From positions 1-8,119 of the forward strand of contig JAGHBD010000073.1 in the NCBI GenBank assembly GCA_021161135.1: 8,119 nucleotides of DNA, read 5' to 3'. A model generated the notes under the pieces. That model saw only the letters and a program-made list of their open reading frames with translations. It was not told the origin of the DNA and did no database searches. Shown in pieces: positions 1-6,653 of this stretch. The DNA comes from Thermoplasmata archaeon (GTDB lineage: Archaea; Thermoplasmatota; E2; UBA202; JdFR-43). Positions within the stretch are counted from its first letter, which is position 1; every line of letters begins with the position of its first letter. A program made the translations under genes and the position numbers.

Positions 1-1560
1 CTCCACATCCTGCAGCTGCTTTAAGTGATCCGCTATTTTTACTATCGCCACACCAGCCGCAACATAGCTCCTTTTAACACCCTCAACAAATAAACGCATT
101 ATGGCTCGTATTCTATCTGAATAAACGTGCTTGAGAGAGCCAAATTTTTTGTCAAAAAGGGCTTCATTGCTGTTCATTCTCATGGAAAGAAGATTGAAGG
201 CAGTTTGACGGAAAACTTCTCCCATTTTTGAGCCTTCCAGAGTTTCGGAAGCATAATGAAATGCCTCCTCAGCTGGACGACCTTCCATAATTCTCTTTCC
301 AAGAACATAAAGAGAATCAGCAAATTCCTTTTCCATTTCCTTTATATCATCTCTTATTTTCTTGTATGGCGTATATGTTTTTAAGCAATAGAGGGAAACT
401 GCAGCGGCAATTCCCCATAAAATAAAGAGAGTTACAGGAAAATATGCATTAATTCCTCCCTCCTCAGCAGGCTTCACAAAAAATTCAAGAGGAGTTCCTT
501 CAAGAGGTAAAAAGCGAAGGAGCATGAAAGCGATGCCTGGAATAGTAATAAGTGAGCCGAGAGAAATGGCGGCGATTAAATTCGCCTTTTTATTAATTTT
601 CTGCAATGCTGGATGATCCGATGGCACAGCCGGCGGATTAAAAGTTGCTGGCCTCGCAAGCAAAACCTTTCTTATATAAATAAACAAAAGGAGAGGCAAA
701 ATAATGTCGTAAAATATGAAAATCTGAAAAATGGAAAGGCGCAAGCCCACGGCTGCGGCGGCCGGCAACATTGCGACGAGAGCCAGTGGAATCATAACAC
801 CCATGGAGTATATTACGAGAGTTGGCTGATGAAGTTTATTTGCAAATTCTATCATCATTGACTTTGTTCCTTCAAGTACTACATCAAGACTTCTATCAAG
901 AGTTACGTTTCTTTCTCCCTCGCTCCTTTCGTGAATGGAGCTTCTTACTAAATGCATTGCCCTCTTTAAATAGTCACTCCATTTTCCCCACATATTGGCA
1001 AAGTAGGTGATTGCATCATCTATGCTTTTGTGAATTCTCACCTCTAAATCCCACATAAGTTTTCGTAAATCTTTTGCCAATGATGTTTTTGATTCTCTTG
1101 CAGCGAAGCGGAGGGCATTTTCCAGATTGGGAATGAGTTTCAGATACATTACAATATAGCTCAACACTTCTGGTATATCGCCAAGGGAATGTATTTTCAT
1201 ATATTTTGCCTTGGTTTTTGGATATTCGCTTATAATCTGTAGAGCCAATATGGGAAGTAAAACCGTTACAATTACCATAAGCAGTATGGTGAGATATCCA
1301 ATGCTTCTCAATGAAAATCCTGAAAAAGCAAGGAGGAAAATATCGAGAATGAAAGCGGCGATAAATGCGATTATTGCACCTGCATATGAAAATAAAATAA
1401 TTTCATGAGGTTCAGCATCTATGCCCGTGAAAATTAATGAATCCATAAATTCCTTAGATACTCTCTCATTCACCTTTTGTTTGAACTTTTTCATATCTCC
1501 TATTAACCATGAAAAATGCTTCAAAGCAAACTTGCACCCTTTATCAAACCATTCGCTCAT
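1..1560 (-). CDS. ArlJ/TadC-like membrane platform protein with two T2SSF domains (3' end outside window)
   Basis: This is the polytopic inner platform of an archaeal type IV pilus, archaellum or type II-like secretion machine; in the family it docks the hexameric ATPase and couples ATP hydrolysis to filament assembly. Reading from ATG at 1560, 520 codons stay open to the window edge, so the C-terminus is missing. Hydrophobic segments lie near residues 54-80, 88-110, 247-270, 278-297, 328-350 and 373-392. A first cytoplasmic T2SSF-type region spans about 112-246 (starting near GDIPEVLSYIVMYLK) and a second begins near 400 (KEFADSLYVLGKRIMEGRPAEEAF). The start is fixed by an ATGA overlap with the stop of the upstream ATPase, which implies translational coupling and a shared operon. 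ArlJ, TadC and PilC-like platforms share this fold. Without the downstream genes I cannot say whether it serves an archaellum, an adhesive pilus or secretion. The family call is firm, the sub-type open. Confidence 0.9.
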   Translation of the reverse strand, partial: MSEWFDKGCKFALKHFSWLIGDMKKFKQKVNERVSKEFMDSLIFTGIDAEPHEIILFSYAGAIIAFIAAFILDIFLLAFSGFSLRSIGYLTILLMVIVTVLLPILALQIISEYPKTKAKYMKIHSLGDIPEVLSYIVMYLKLIPNLENALRFAARESKTSLAKDLRKLMWDLEVRIHKSIDDAITYFANMWGKWSDYLKRAMHLVRSSIHERSEGERNVTLDRSLDVVLEGTKSMMIEFANKLHQPTLVIYSMGVMIPLALVAMLPAAAAVGLRLSIFQIFIFYDIILPLLLFIYIRKVLLARPATFNPPAVPSDHPALQKINKKANLIAAISLGSLITIPGIAFMLLRFLPLEGTPLEFFVKPAEEGGINAYFPVTLFILWGIAAAVSLYCLKTYTPYKKIRDDIKEMEKEFADSLYVLGKRIMEGRPAEEAFHYASETLEGSKMGEVFRQTAFNLLSMRMNSNEALFDKKFGSLKHVYSDRIRAIMRLFVEGVKRSYVAAGVAIVKIADHLKQLQDVE

Positions 1561-3176
1561 GCTATCCTTTTCACATAATCTTTATACCATTTCATCCATT
1601 TCTGCTCCACTTCATCATAATCTGGCGAACCATGTTCTCTCATGCTTTCTTCAATCAGCATCCAGAACGCATTGTTTGCATCCCTCACCGCCATCGCCTC
1701 CAGCAACTTCGGATTTTTTTCTCCCCTCTTAACCATCTCTTCTCTTATCCTTCCCCTTAGAGATATATTTTCTATAGCATCTTCAATACTAATGCCCCAT
1801 TCTTTGGCTATTCTCCCTATCACCTCAGATTGCCCCATATCCAGTAAATCCGTTGCTTCCAGCATATCTTCCGCTGCATTATAAGTCATGATGTCTGCAA
1901 AAATCTTATCTGGATCAACTTCTTTTCCCCATCCTCTTTTAACAACTTCAGATATTTGAATAACCCTTCTCCTCTTTTCCATTCCTCCTCCTACTCTTAT
2001 TGGAGCTGCAACAATAACAACATCGGTCGCCTTAAATGAGGTGGGAGCAACGCCTATATCATATACTATCCTCTCAAAAACATCCCTCGTCGTTGCTCCA
2101 TGAATAGTGCCAAGTACAACATTGCCAGCTGCCCCAACTCTCATAGCTTCGAAAAGAACCTTCGTTTCCTCTCCTCTAACCTCTCCCAATATAAGCACAG
2201 ATTCTCCGAGACGGAGGGCTGTGCGAAGAGCAGTTTTCGGATCAACCCCGCCTCCTCCTTCGCCTGCCGTGATGGGCTGTGTAATCAGAGACTGTATTTT
2301 GTAGCCAAGTGATTGTAAATGCTCGATGGGCAACTCTGGTGTATCTTCGAGAGTGAGGATGCGGAATCTCTGTGGAATTTCTAAGATGAGGGAGGAAAGA
2401 AGGGATGTTTTTCCCGCTCCCCTGCTACCTGCAATAAGTATTGTTGCCTGTCCATCTATAAGAAAACTCAGCAGTCCAGCAGCCTTTGGAGTAAGCATAT
2501 TTCTGGCGACAAGCTTGGGAAGAGTCCATGGTGTCATGGCATGGCGGCGTATGGCAAAAGCTATTCCTTTAGGAGTAAGAGGGTTTGATATTGCTGCAAC
2601 TCTCGAACCATATTTTTCAAGCCCCATATCAAGAATTGGTGAAGCCTCGGAAAATGGTCTCCCACTCAGGCTTCTGAAACGAGAGGAAAGAGCTTCAACA
2701 TCCTGTTCAGAAAAGTATATGTTTGTGGTATATTCCTCTCCCTGCCAGACAATGTGGAGAGGATTGTTTGAAACAGGTGCATTTATATAAATATCTTGTA
2801 TATTTTCATCCATAAGCAGGTCTTCAAGCAAACCTAAGCCAGCAGTATATTTAGCAAAAATATCGGCAAGCATTTCAAGTTCTTTCATATCAATATGGAT
2901 TTCATCCTCCTCTGCAACTTTCCTTATTGTTTCCTTAGCAAATCTGGTGAAGTAATCGCGGGATGTTTCTGGATCCATAAAGGAGGCGTCGCTTGGCCTG
3001 TGCTTGGCAAGTTTTTCTTTCACTTTCTGCAGAATTCTCAAATGCTCTTCAGAGAGATTGTATTCGGGAGGAATAACAAAATATAATTTTTCGGGGCGAG
3101 TTGCCAGCGAGTATAGATAAACCTGCAGGGGGCGCCCGCCGCCCTTTATTTCATATTTTTTTAATAAAAACTGCAT
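1557..3176 (-). CDS. Type II/IV secretion-type ATPase, catalytic core (ArlI/PilB/CpaF superfamily)
   Basis: Motor ATPase of a type IV pilus-like or secretion apparatus, acting as a cytoplasmic hexamer beneath the ArlJ/TadC-like protein encoded next. In the 539-residue frame from ATG 3176, Walker A is GSRGAGKT (residues 250-257), the Asp box is LTLEDTPE (275-281), Walker B is LILGE (328-332) and the His box is LGTIHGATTRDVFERI (355-370). The N-terminal part carries the family pattern KKYEI followed by EKLYFVIPPEYNLSEEH (29-45). The frame stays open to 3290, but that extension (with CMKCSRIC) does not look like coding sequence. ATG 3176 has no good Shine-Dalgarno sequence and lies 26 nt inside the end of the preceding frame. 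The true start is probably in that other frame, with the two joined at an A7 run to give a 739-residue protein. The catalytic motifs all look intact. The stop overlaps the next gene as ATGA. Confidence 0.92.
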   Translation of the reverse strand: MQFLLKKYEIKGGGRPLQVYLYSLATRPEKLYFVIPPEYNLSEEHLRILQKVKEKLAKHRPSDASFMDPETSRDYFTRFAKETIRKVAEEDEIHIDMKELEMLADIFAKYTAGLGLLEDLLMDENIQDIYINAPVSNNPLHIVWQGEEYTTNIYFSEQDVEALSSRFRSLSGRPFSEASPILDMGLEKYGSRVAAISNPLTPKGIAFAIRRHAMTPWTLPKLVARNMLTPKAAGLLSFLIDGQATILIAGSRGAGKTSLLSSLILEIPQRFRILTLEDTPELPIEHLQSLGYKIQSLITQPITAGEGGGGVDPKTALRTALRLGESVLILGEVRGEETKVLFEAMRVGAAGNVVLGTIHGATTRDVFERIVYDIGVAPTSFKATDVVIVAAPIRVGGGMEKRRRVIQISEVVKRGWGKEVDPDKIFADIMTYNAAEDMLEATDLLDMGQSEVIGRIAKEWGISIEDAIENISLRGRIREEMVKRGEKNPKLLEAMAVRDANNAFWMLIEESMREHGSPDYDEVEQKWMKWYKDYVKRIA

Positions 3177-3777
3177 CTGGAGGAGGAGTGAGATGGATGT
3201 AGGTATCGAAAAATATGGGGCGCATATACGGCTGCATTTCATACACATAATAATAATCGCTACTTTTTCCCTCATCAATTTTAATATCAAGCTCTCCTTT
3301 TCTGATTGCCTGCATAAACGCTTCTATATATCTTTTTCTGCAACTCTCACAGTTATTATCATCTAGTATCACAGGTTTTTTTCTCCTCTTCCCTTCCCTC
3401 GCCATCTCTTTTTTAATCCTCCTGTAAGCTTCTATCGGATCCTTGCTGGCAATTCTCTTTATCTCATCAAGTTTTTCTTTTCTTTCTTTGAGGCAATTTT
3501 CACATTTTGCATCGTTGCCTTTTACCACATCAATGGCATCTAAACTTTCGAGAAATTTTGCCAAACTTTTCATTAAATCAAGAGCGTAGCCATCAAATAC
3601 TTTAACGAAGGGATGCTGTAGGATAAGGCGAGAAATATCTGCTTCTTTCCTCAAAACCTCCATTATCCCTTCCCTACAATTTTCATCCATCAAACTGGAA
3701 GAATTATTACATTCCTCACAATTTAAAATTGCAACTCTATTATCCCCCTCTTTTCTCACCTCATAATTGCAAATCAT
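3151..3777 (-). CDS. Cys-rich N-terminal region of the secretion ATPase, in a separate frame
   Basis: A 208-residue frame that reads as the missing N-terminal part of the downstream ATPase. It has cysteines at 3, 20, 23, 34, 92, 95, 143 and 146, including three CxxC pairs (NCEEC, KCENC, NCESC), suggesting metal binding. As I recall them, many archaeal COG0630-type ATPases carry such a Cys-rich region followed by a stretch like RPFF..PP..EYEV. Here the tail (MRPIFFDTYIHLTPPPDAVF, then IKK) matches that lead-in and stops just where the core's KKYEIKGGG begins one nucleotide out of phase. I chose ATG 3777 over the in-frame TTG at 3783 because a TATA-like box lies about 29 nt upstream and fits a leaderless transcript. 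It could be a separate accessory protein, but a frameshifted or recoded single gene seems likelier. Confidence 0.75.
   Translation of the reverse strand: MICNYEVRKEGDNRVAILNCEECNNSSSLMDENCREGIMEVLRKEADISRLILQHPFVKVFDGYALDLMKSLAKFLESLDAIDVVKGNDAKCENCLKERKEKLDEIKRIASKDPIEAYRRIKKEMAREGKRRKKPVILDDNNCESCRKRYIEAFMQAIRKGELDIKIDEGKSSDYYYVYEMQPYMRPIFFDTYIHLTPPPDAVFIKKI
3156..3162 (-). other. A7 homopolymer at the apparent +1 frameshift joining two ATPase halves
   Basis: On the minus strand the upstream frame reads GTT TTT ATT AAA AAA ATA TGA (V F I K K I stop). The core frame reads TTT TTA TTA AAA AAA TAT GAA (F L L K K Y E). Dropping one A gives F I K K Y E I K with no further change and a continuous 739-residue protein. 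A +1 slip by a lysyl-tRNA, re-pairing AAA with AAA, or loss of one A by RNA polymerase slippage would each restore the frame. So would correcting a one-base homopolymer sequencing error. A -1 slip would not, because it reaches a stop after three codons. The sequence alone cannot separate recoding, mutation and error. Confidence 0.7.
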
Positions 3778-3799
3778 ATGCAAAGCTTAATTAATTGTC

Positions 3800-3815
3800 C
3801 TGCTATATACTTTTC
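3800..3815 (-). promoter_or_regulatory. TATA/BRE-like promoter for the minus-strand pilus ATPase operon
   Basis: Read on the minus strand this stretch is CGAAAAGTATATAGCA, a purine-rich BRE-like element followed by TATATA (3804-3809). The centre of the box is about 29 nt upstream of ATG 3777, which is the spacing expected for an archaeal TBP site serving a leaderless transcript. It is the only strong candidate promoter for the leftward genes, which are otherwise packed with overlaps. The box also reads TATATA on the plus strand, where it would put a transcript start near 3832, upstream of ATG 3883. Confidence 0.55.
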
Positions 3816-3816
3816 G

Positions 3817-5073
3817 ATGGAAAGAGCAAAGATTTCTGATAAGCTTTATGTTCTTGGAAGGAGAGAGAAGAAAGGGGGAGGAATGCTCAACATAGGCAGA
3901 TATTATGCGTTAGATGGTTCTCTGGGCTCTCATGTATATGTTGATGCTCTCAAGCCACATGTTATTTTAATCTGTGGAAAAAGAGGATATGGAAAATCAT
4001 ATACAATGGGTACATTCATAGAAGAATTTGCATCGCTCGAGGAGGAGGTAAGGAAAAATATCGGCATTGTCATTATCGATACCTTAGGCATTTTTTGGAC
4101 GCTTAGCCATCCAAATTATCGACAGGAAAAAGAACTTAAAAGATGGGAAAGAGAAGCCAAAGCATTCGGTATAAAGATTTTTTCATCTCCAGAAAATGTT
4201 GAGGAATATAGGAAAAAGGGTATCGATGCTCAAAACCTTCTGATAAAAACATCTGAGTTAAACAGTTATTACTGGGCACAACTTTTCAATATTTCTCCAA
4301 CAGATTATGTAGCTGCCGCCATAGGAAGAGCTATAAATAGGGCGGCGGAGGAACTAAAAGATTATGATGTAGATGACATAATAGATTTTTTGCAAAAGGA
4401 TGAGAAAATTAAGGAAGAGGCGAAGATAGTTGCAGAGAATCTTCTTTATACAGCTAAAGGGTGGAAAATTTTTGATAGAAATGGCATCCCCATATATGAA
4501 ATTACAAAAGGAGGAAGAATATCTGTACTGGACATCTCCCCATATCCCGAGGAGTTAAAAATTGTGATTGTTGCTATTATTGCAAGGAAAATATTTGAGG
4601 GAAGGATAAGAGAGAGGAAAAAATATGAGGAAATGCTCATTAACGGAAAAAAAGAAAGGGTAGAGGAAATTCCTATAACGTGGTTTGCCATAGATGAAGC
4701 TCATGTTTTCCTTCCTCATGAAGAATGCATTGCAAAGGATGTCCTGATAAAGCAATGGATGCGTCAGGGAAGGCAGCCAGGGGTAGCGCTGATACTCGCA
4801 ACTCAAAGACCCAGTTCATTAGATAGCGAGGTTATGTCTCACAGCGATATAATAATATGCCACCGCCTCACTGCTCAGGAAGATATAGAGGCATTAAACA
4901 AAGTGCGCCCCACATACATGCAGGGCGATATTGGTGAGGCGGTTAAAAAGATAGGAACTGAAAAAGGAGTGGCATTGATTATAGACGACACTTCAGAGGC
5001 AGTTCATGTGATAAAAGTGCGCCCTCGCATGAGCTGGCATGGCGGGGAGGAGCCTTCAGCATTGATAAAATGA
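3817..5073 (+). CDS. HerA/FtsK-superfamily ATPase (DUF87-like, COG0433-type)
   Basis: A 418-residue P-loop ATPase of the HerA/FtsK superfamily, whose members form hexameric rings that translocate DNA or, in some branches, act on protein export. It opens with a beta-rich N-terminal lead (INIGRYYALDG-like, about residues 10-45). Walker A is GKRGYGKS (54-61) and Walker B is WFAIDEAH (289-296). A sensor-like ATQRP follows near 328-332, and a HerA-like DIIICHRLT stretch lies after it. No membrane segment is evident. The frame is open from ATG 3778, but that codon abuts the divergent start, so ATG 3817 is preferred. ATG 3883, just after GGGGGAGG, is a rival and would give 396 residues. Its stop overlaps the prepilin peptidase start (ATGA), implying co-translation. 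No NurA, Mre11 or Rad50 gene is adjacent, so the standard end-resection role is not supported by context. The substrate is unknown, and the placement beside pilus genes is suggestive only. Confidence 0.85.
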   Translation: MERAKISDKLYVLGRREKKGGGMLNIGRYYALDGSLGSHVYVDALKPHVILICGKRGYGKSYTMGTFIEEFASLEEEVRKNIGIVIIDTLGIFWTLSHPNYRQEKELKRWEREAKAFGIKIFSSPENVEEYRKKGIDAQNLLIKTSELNSYYWAQLFNISPTDYVAAAIGRAINRAAEELKDYDVDDIIDFLQKDEKIKEEAKIVAENLLYTAKGWKIFDRNGIPIYEITKGGRISVLDISPYPEELKIVIVAIIARKIFEGRIRERKKYEEMLINGKKERVEEIPITWFAIDEAHVFLPHEECIAKDVLIKQWMRQGRQPGVALILATQRPSSLDSEVMSHSDIIICHRLTAQEDIEALNKVRPTYMQGDIGEAVKKIGTEKGVALIIDDTSEAVHVIKVRPRMSWHGGEEPSALIK

Positions 5074-5894
5074 TTGATGAATTCATTATTTTTCTTGCCA
5101 TATCTATTGCTTTCATAGCAGCCATCATAGATGTAAAAACAAAGGAGATACCAAACTGGCTCACATTGCCAGCAATTTTTATTGGCATCATCCTATTTAC
5201 CCTTAAAAATTATAGGGCATGGCATCTTTTTATTCCGTTAATGATTTCCTTTTTCTTCATATGGCTTTTATGGAGGAGTAGTGCTTTTGGAGGAGGTGAT
5301 GCAAAACTGCTCATGGCTTTGGTTGCGTTATCCGCCACTGTTTATGATATAACCTTCATACCTCATTTTTTGGTAATGCTTGCAATAGTTTCCCTAGCCC
5401 ATTATTTTATTTTTGGAGGAATAAATGCTTTTAAACAGGGAAAAGGAATGAAATTCGTGATTTTGCTTTTATTTTCAGTGGCGGTGGCGGTGGCGGCATA
5501 TGTTTTTCTATCTTTTTATTATCCTGCTCTTGCACCTTACATTGCAGCAATTGTATTTGCTATCTCAGCCGACATCTCATCCTCTTTTCTTCCATGCAGA
5601 AGAAGAGAAAAGGTATCGGAAAAACTTGCTGGAGAAATGCTTGCAGAGACAATTTATGTTAAGAATGGCATCGTGCATAGAAAGAAAATGGAGACATCTT
5701 TCATAATGAGGATTCTCAGAAGAGAGAAAATAGATGGCAAAATCATTGCCAAGCCATCCTATATGGGCTTAAGCAAAGAAGAAATAAAGGAAATAGAGAA
5801 ATACCGCAATGATGTGCTTATTTTTATAAGCCACCCATTTGCCCCCGTCATTCTCCTCTCTTTTCTTCTTGCCATTCTCACGATGAATATTTAA
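5070..5894 (+). CDS. Archaeal A24-family prepilin (preflagellin-type) peptidase
   Basis: An integral membrane aspartyl protease that removes the short positively charged leader from type IV pilin-like or archaellin precursors at the cytoplasmic face. The first catalytic aspartate is in DVKTKEIPNW (D21), and the second is in the GxGD motif GGGDAK (D77). About six to eight hydrophobic segments fill residues 5-20, 30-45, 52-68, 78-108, 125-150 and 152-172, with a last one near 255-272. Residues about 175-250 form a charged cytosolic region resembling the C-terminal domain of archaeal A24 peptidases (the Arc_PepC group). The 274-residue length suits FlaK/PibD/EppA relatives. The start is set by the ATGA overlap with the HerA-like gene, and no Shine-Dalgarno sequence is close by. 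It probably serves the pilus motor encoded divergently. Whether its substrates are pilins, archaellins or other class III precursors cannot be told here. Confidence 0.92.
   Translation: MIDEFIIFLAISIAFIAAIIDVKTKEIPNWLTLPAIFIGIILFTLKNYRAWHLFIPLMISFFFIWLLWRSSAFGGGDAKLLMALVALSATVYDITFIPHFLVMLAIVSLAHYFIFGGINAFKQGKGMKFVILLLFSVAVAVAAYVFLSFYYPALAPYIAAIVFAISADISSSFLPCRRREKVSEKLAGEMLAETIYVKNGIVHRKKMETSFIMRILRREKIDGKIIAKPSYMGLSKEEIKEIEKYRNDVLIFISHPFAPVILLSFLLAILTMNI
5478..5495 (+). repeat. Three tandem GTGGCG hexamers inside the prepilin peptidase gene
   Basis: Three perfect GTGGCG units encode Val-Ala repeats (residues 137-142) within a hydrophobic segment of the peptidase. The GC-rich block stands out from its AT-rich surroundings. 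Copy-number change would keep the frame and only lengthen or shorten the membrane helix by two residues per unit. Confidence 0.8.
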
Positions 5895-5897
5895 AAA
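5884..5897 (+). promoter_or_regulatory. TATA-like box for a leaderless lplA transcript
   Basis: The stretch TGAATATTTAAAAA contains a TTTAAA core (5890-5895) about 24 nt before ATG 5916, matching archaeal box A spacing for a leaderless message. It overlaps the last codons and TAA of the prepilin peptidase gene, so the metabolic genes can be transcribed separately from the pilus-related block. No Shine-Dalgarno sequence precedes lplA, which agrees with leaderless initiation. Confidence 0.6.
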
Positions 5898-5915
5898 CCC
5901 CTCTCTTTTAACCAT

Positions 5916-6653
5916 ATGAAATTTCGCCTTATTATACACGGCTATAGAAATGCCTACGAAAATATGGCCATAGATGAGGCATTGCTTTTATCTGGAAAAC
6001 CCACTCTTCGCTTCTATAAATGGAAGCCTTCTGCCATATCCATCGGATATTTCCAGAGCATCAAAAATGAGGTTAATCTGGAGCTCTGTGAGCGGCAGGG
6101 CGTAGATGTGGTGCGCCGCATCACTGGTGGAGGTGCTGTATATCATGACAGCGAGGGCGAGATAACATATTCCTTTGTTTGCCCCCAGCATTTCATGCCA
6201 GAAAAAATCCTGGAGTCATACAAAATTATATGTGGGGCACTAGCCCGTGGACTAAAAAAAATTGGACTGGAAGCCGAGCAAGCGGGCATAAATGATATAG
6301 TGGTAGATGGAAAGAAAATATCGGGAAGTGCTCAAACAAGGAAATATGGTAACATTTTACAACATGGCACATTATTGTTGCAAGTGAATGTAAGAAAAAT
6401 GTTCTCCCTGCTTAAAGTTAGTAAAGAAAAAATAAGCGATAAAAATATAAAAAGCGTTGAGGAAAGAGTTACGTCTATTGAAAAGGAGATAGGAAAAATA
6501 AGCGATGAGGAAATTATTAAAGCTTTGATAGAGGGATTTAAAGAAAAATTATCTATTGAATTTAAAGAAGAGGGCATTGGAGAAGAAGAAACTGAAATTG
6601 CCAGAAAATTGGTGAAAAAATATGAAAGCAAAGAATGGAATTTCAAAAGGTGA
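5916..6653 (+). CDS. lplA: Lipoate-protein ligase A, catalytic subunit
   Basis: Activates lipoate with ATP to lipoyl-AMP and transfers it to a lysine of lipoyl carrier domains, such as the E2 subunit of 2-oxoacid dehydrogenases or the glycine cleavage H protein, in the cytoplasm. The signatures are all present: ENMAIDEAL (15-23), RRITGGGAVYHD (67-78) for lipoyl-adenylate binding, and NDIVVDGKKISGSAQ (126-140) with the likely catalytic lysine K134. HGTLL follows (150-154), and the typical end YESKEWNFKR closes the protein. At 245 residues it lacks the C-terminal accessory domain of bacterial LplA, which is supplied by the next, overlapping gene as in Thermoplasma acidophilum. The start is placed by a TATA-like box about 24 nt upstream. 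A LipM-like octanoyltransferase is the main alternative, but the adjacent LplB argues against it. Confidence 0.93.
   Translation: MKFRLIIHGYRNAYENMAIDEALLLSGKPTLRFYKWKPSAISIGYFQSIKNEVNLELCERQGVDVVRRITGGGAVYHDSEGEITYSFVCPQHFMPEKILESYKIICGALARGLKKIGLEAEQAGINDIVVDGKKISGSAQTRKYGNILQHGTLLLQVNVRKMFSLLKVSKEKISDKNIKSVEERVTSIEKEIGKISDEEIIKALIEGFKEKLSIEFKEEGIGEEETEIARKLVKKYESKEWNFKR
6611..6615 (+). promoter_or_regulatory. Shine-Dalgarno sequence for lplB within the lplA coding region
   Basis: GGTGA lies 6 nt before ATG 6622 and is complementary to the 3' end of archaeal 16S rRNA (GGAGGTGAT core). It supports internal initiation of lplB inside the lplA end. It contrasts with the genes around it, which have little Shine-Dalgarno signal. 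Confidence 0.6.

Noticed and set aside
2326..2790. 154-residue plus-strand open frame
   Set aside because: It is exactly antisense to the conserved ATPase core including Walker A, has no recognisable motif, and is explained as a shadow of the real gene's codon pattern.
3156..3162. -1 ribosomal frameshift at the A-rich run
   Set aside because: A -1 slip gives AAT ATG AAA TAA and ends at once. Only +1 (or -2) restores the ATPase frame.
3177..3290. Upstream extension of the ATPase core frame with a CxxC-like CMKCSRIC
   Set aside because: The other frame here (MRPIFFDTYIHLTPPP) matches the family lead-in, while this extension looks like noise. The apparent CxxC is coincidental.
6332..6646. 104-residue minus-strand open frame
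   Set aside because: It is antisense to the well-supported end of lplA, low in complexity and rich in Ser and Phe, typical of a shadow of Lys/Glu-rich coding sequence.
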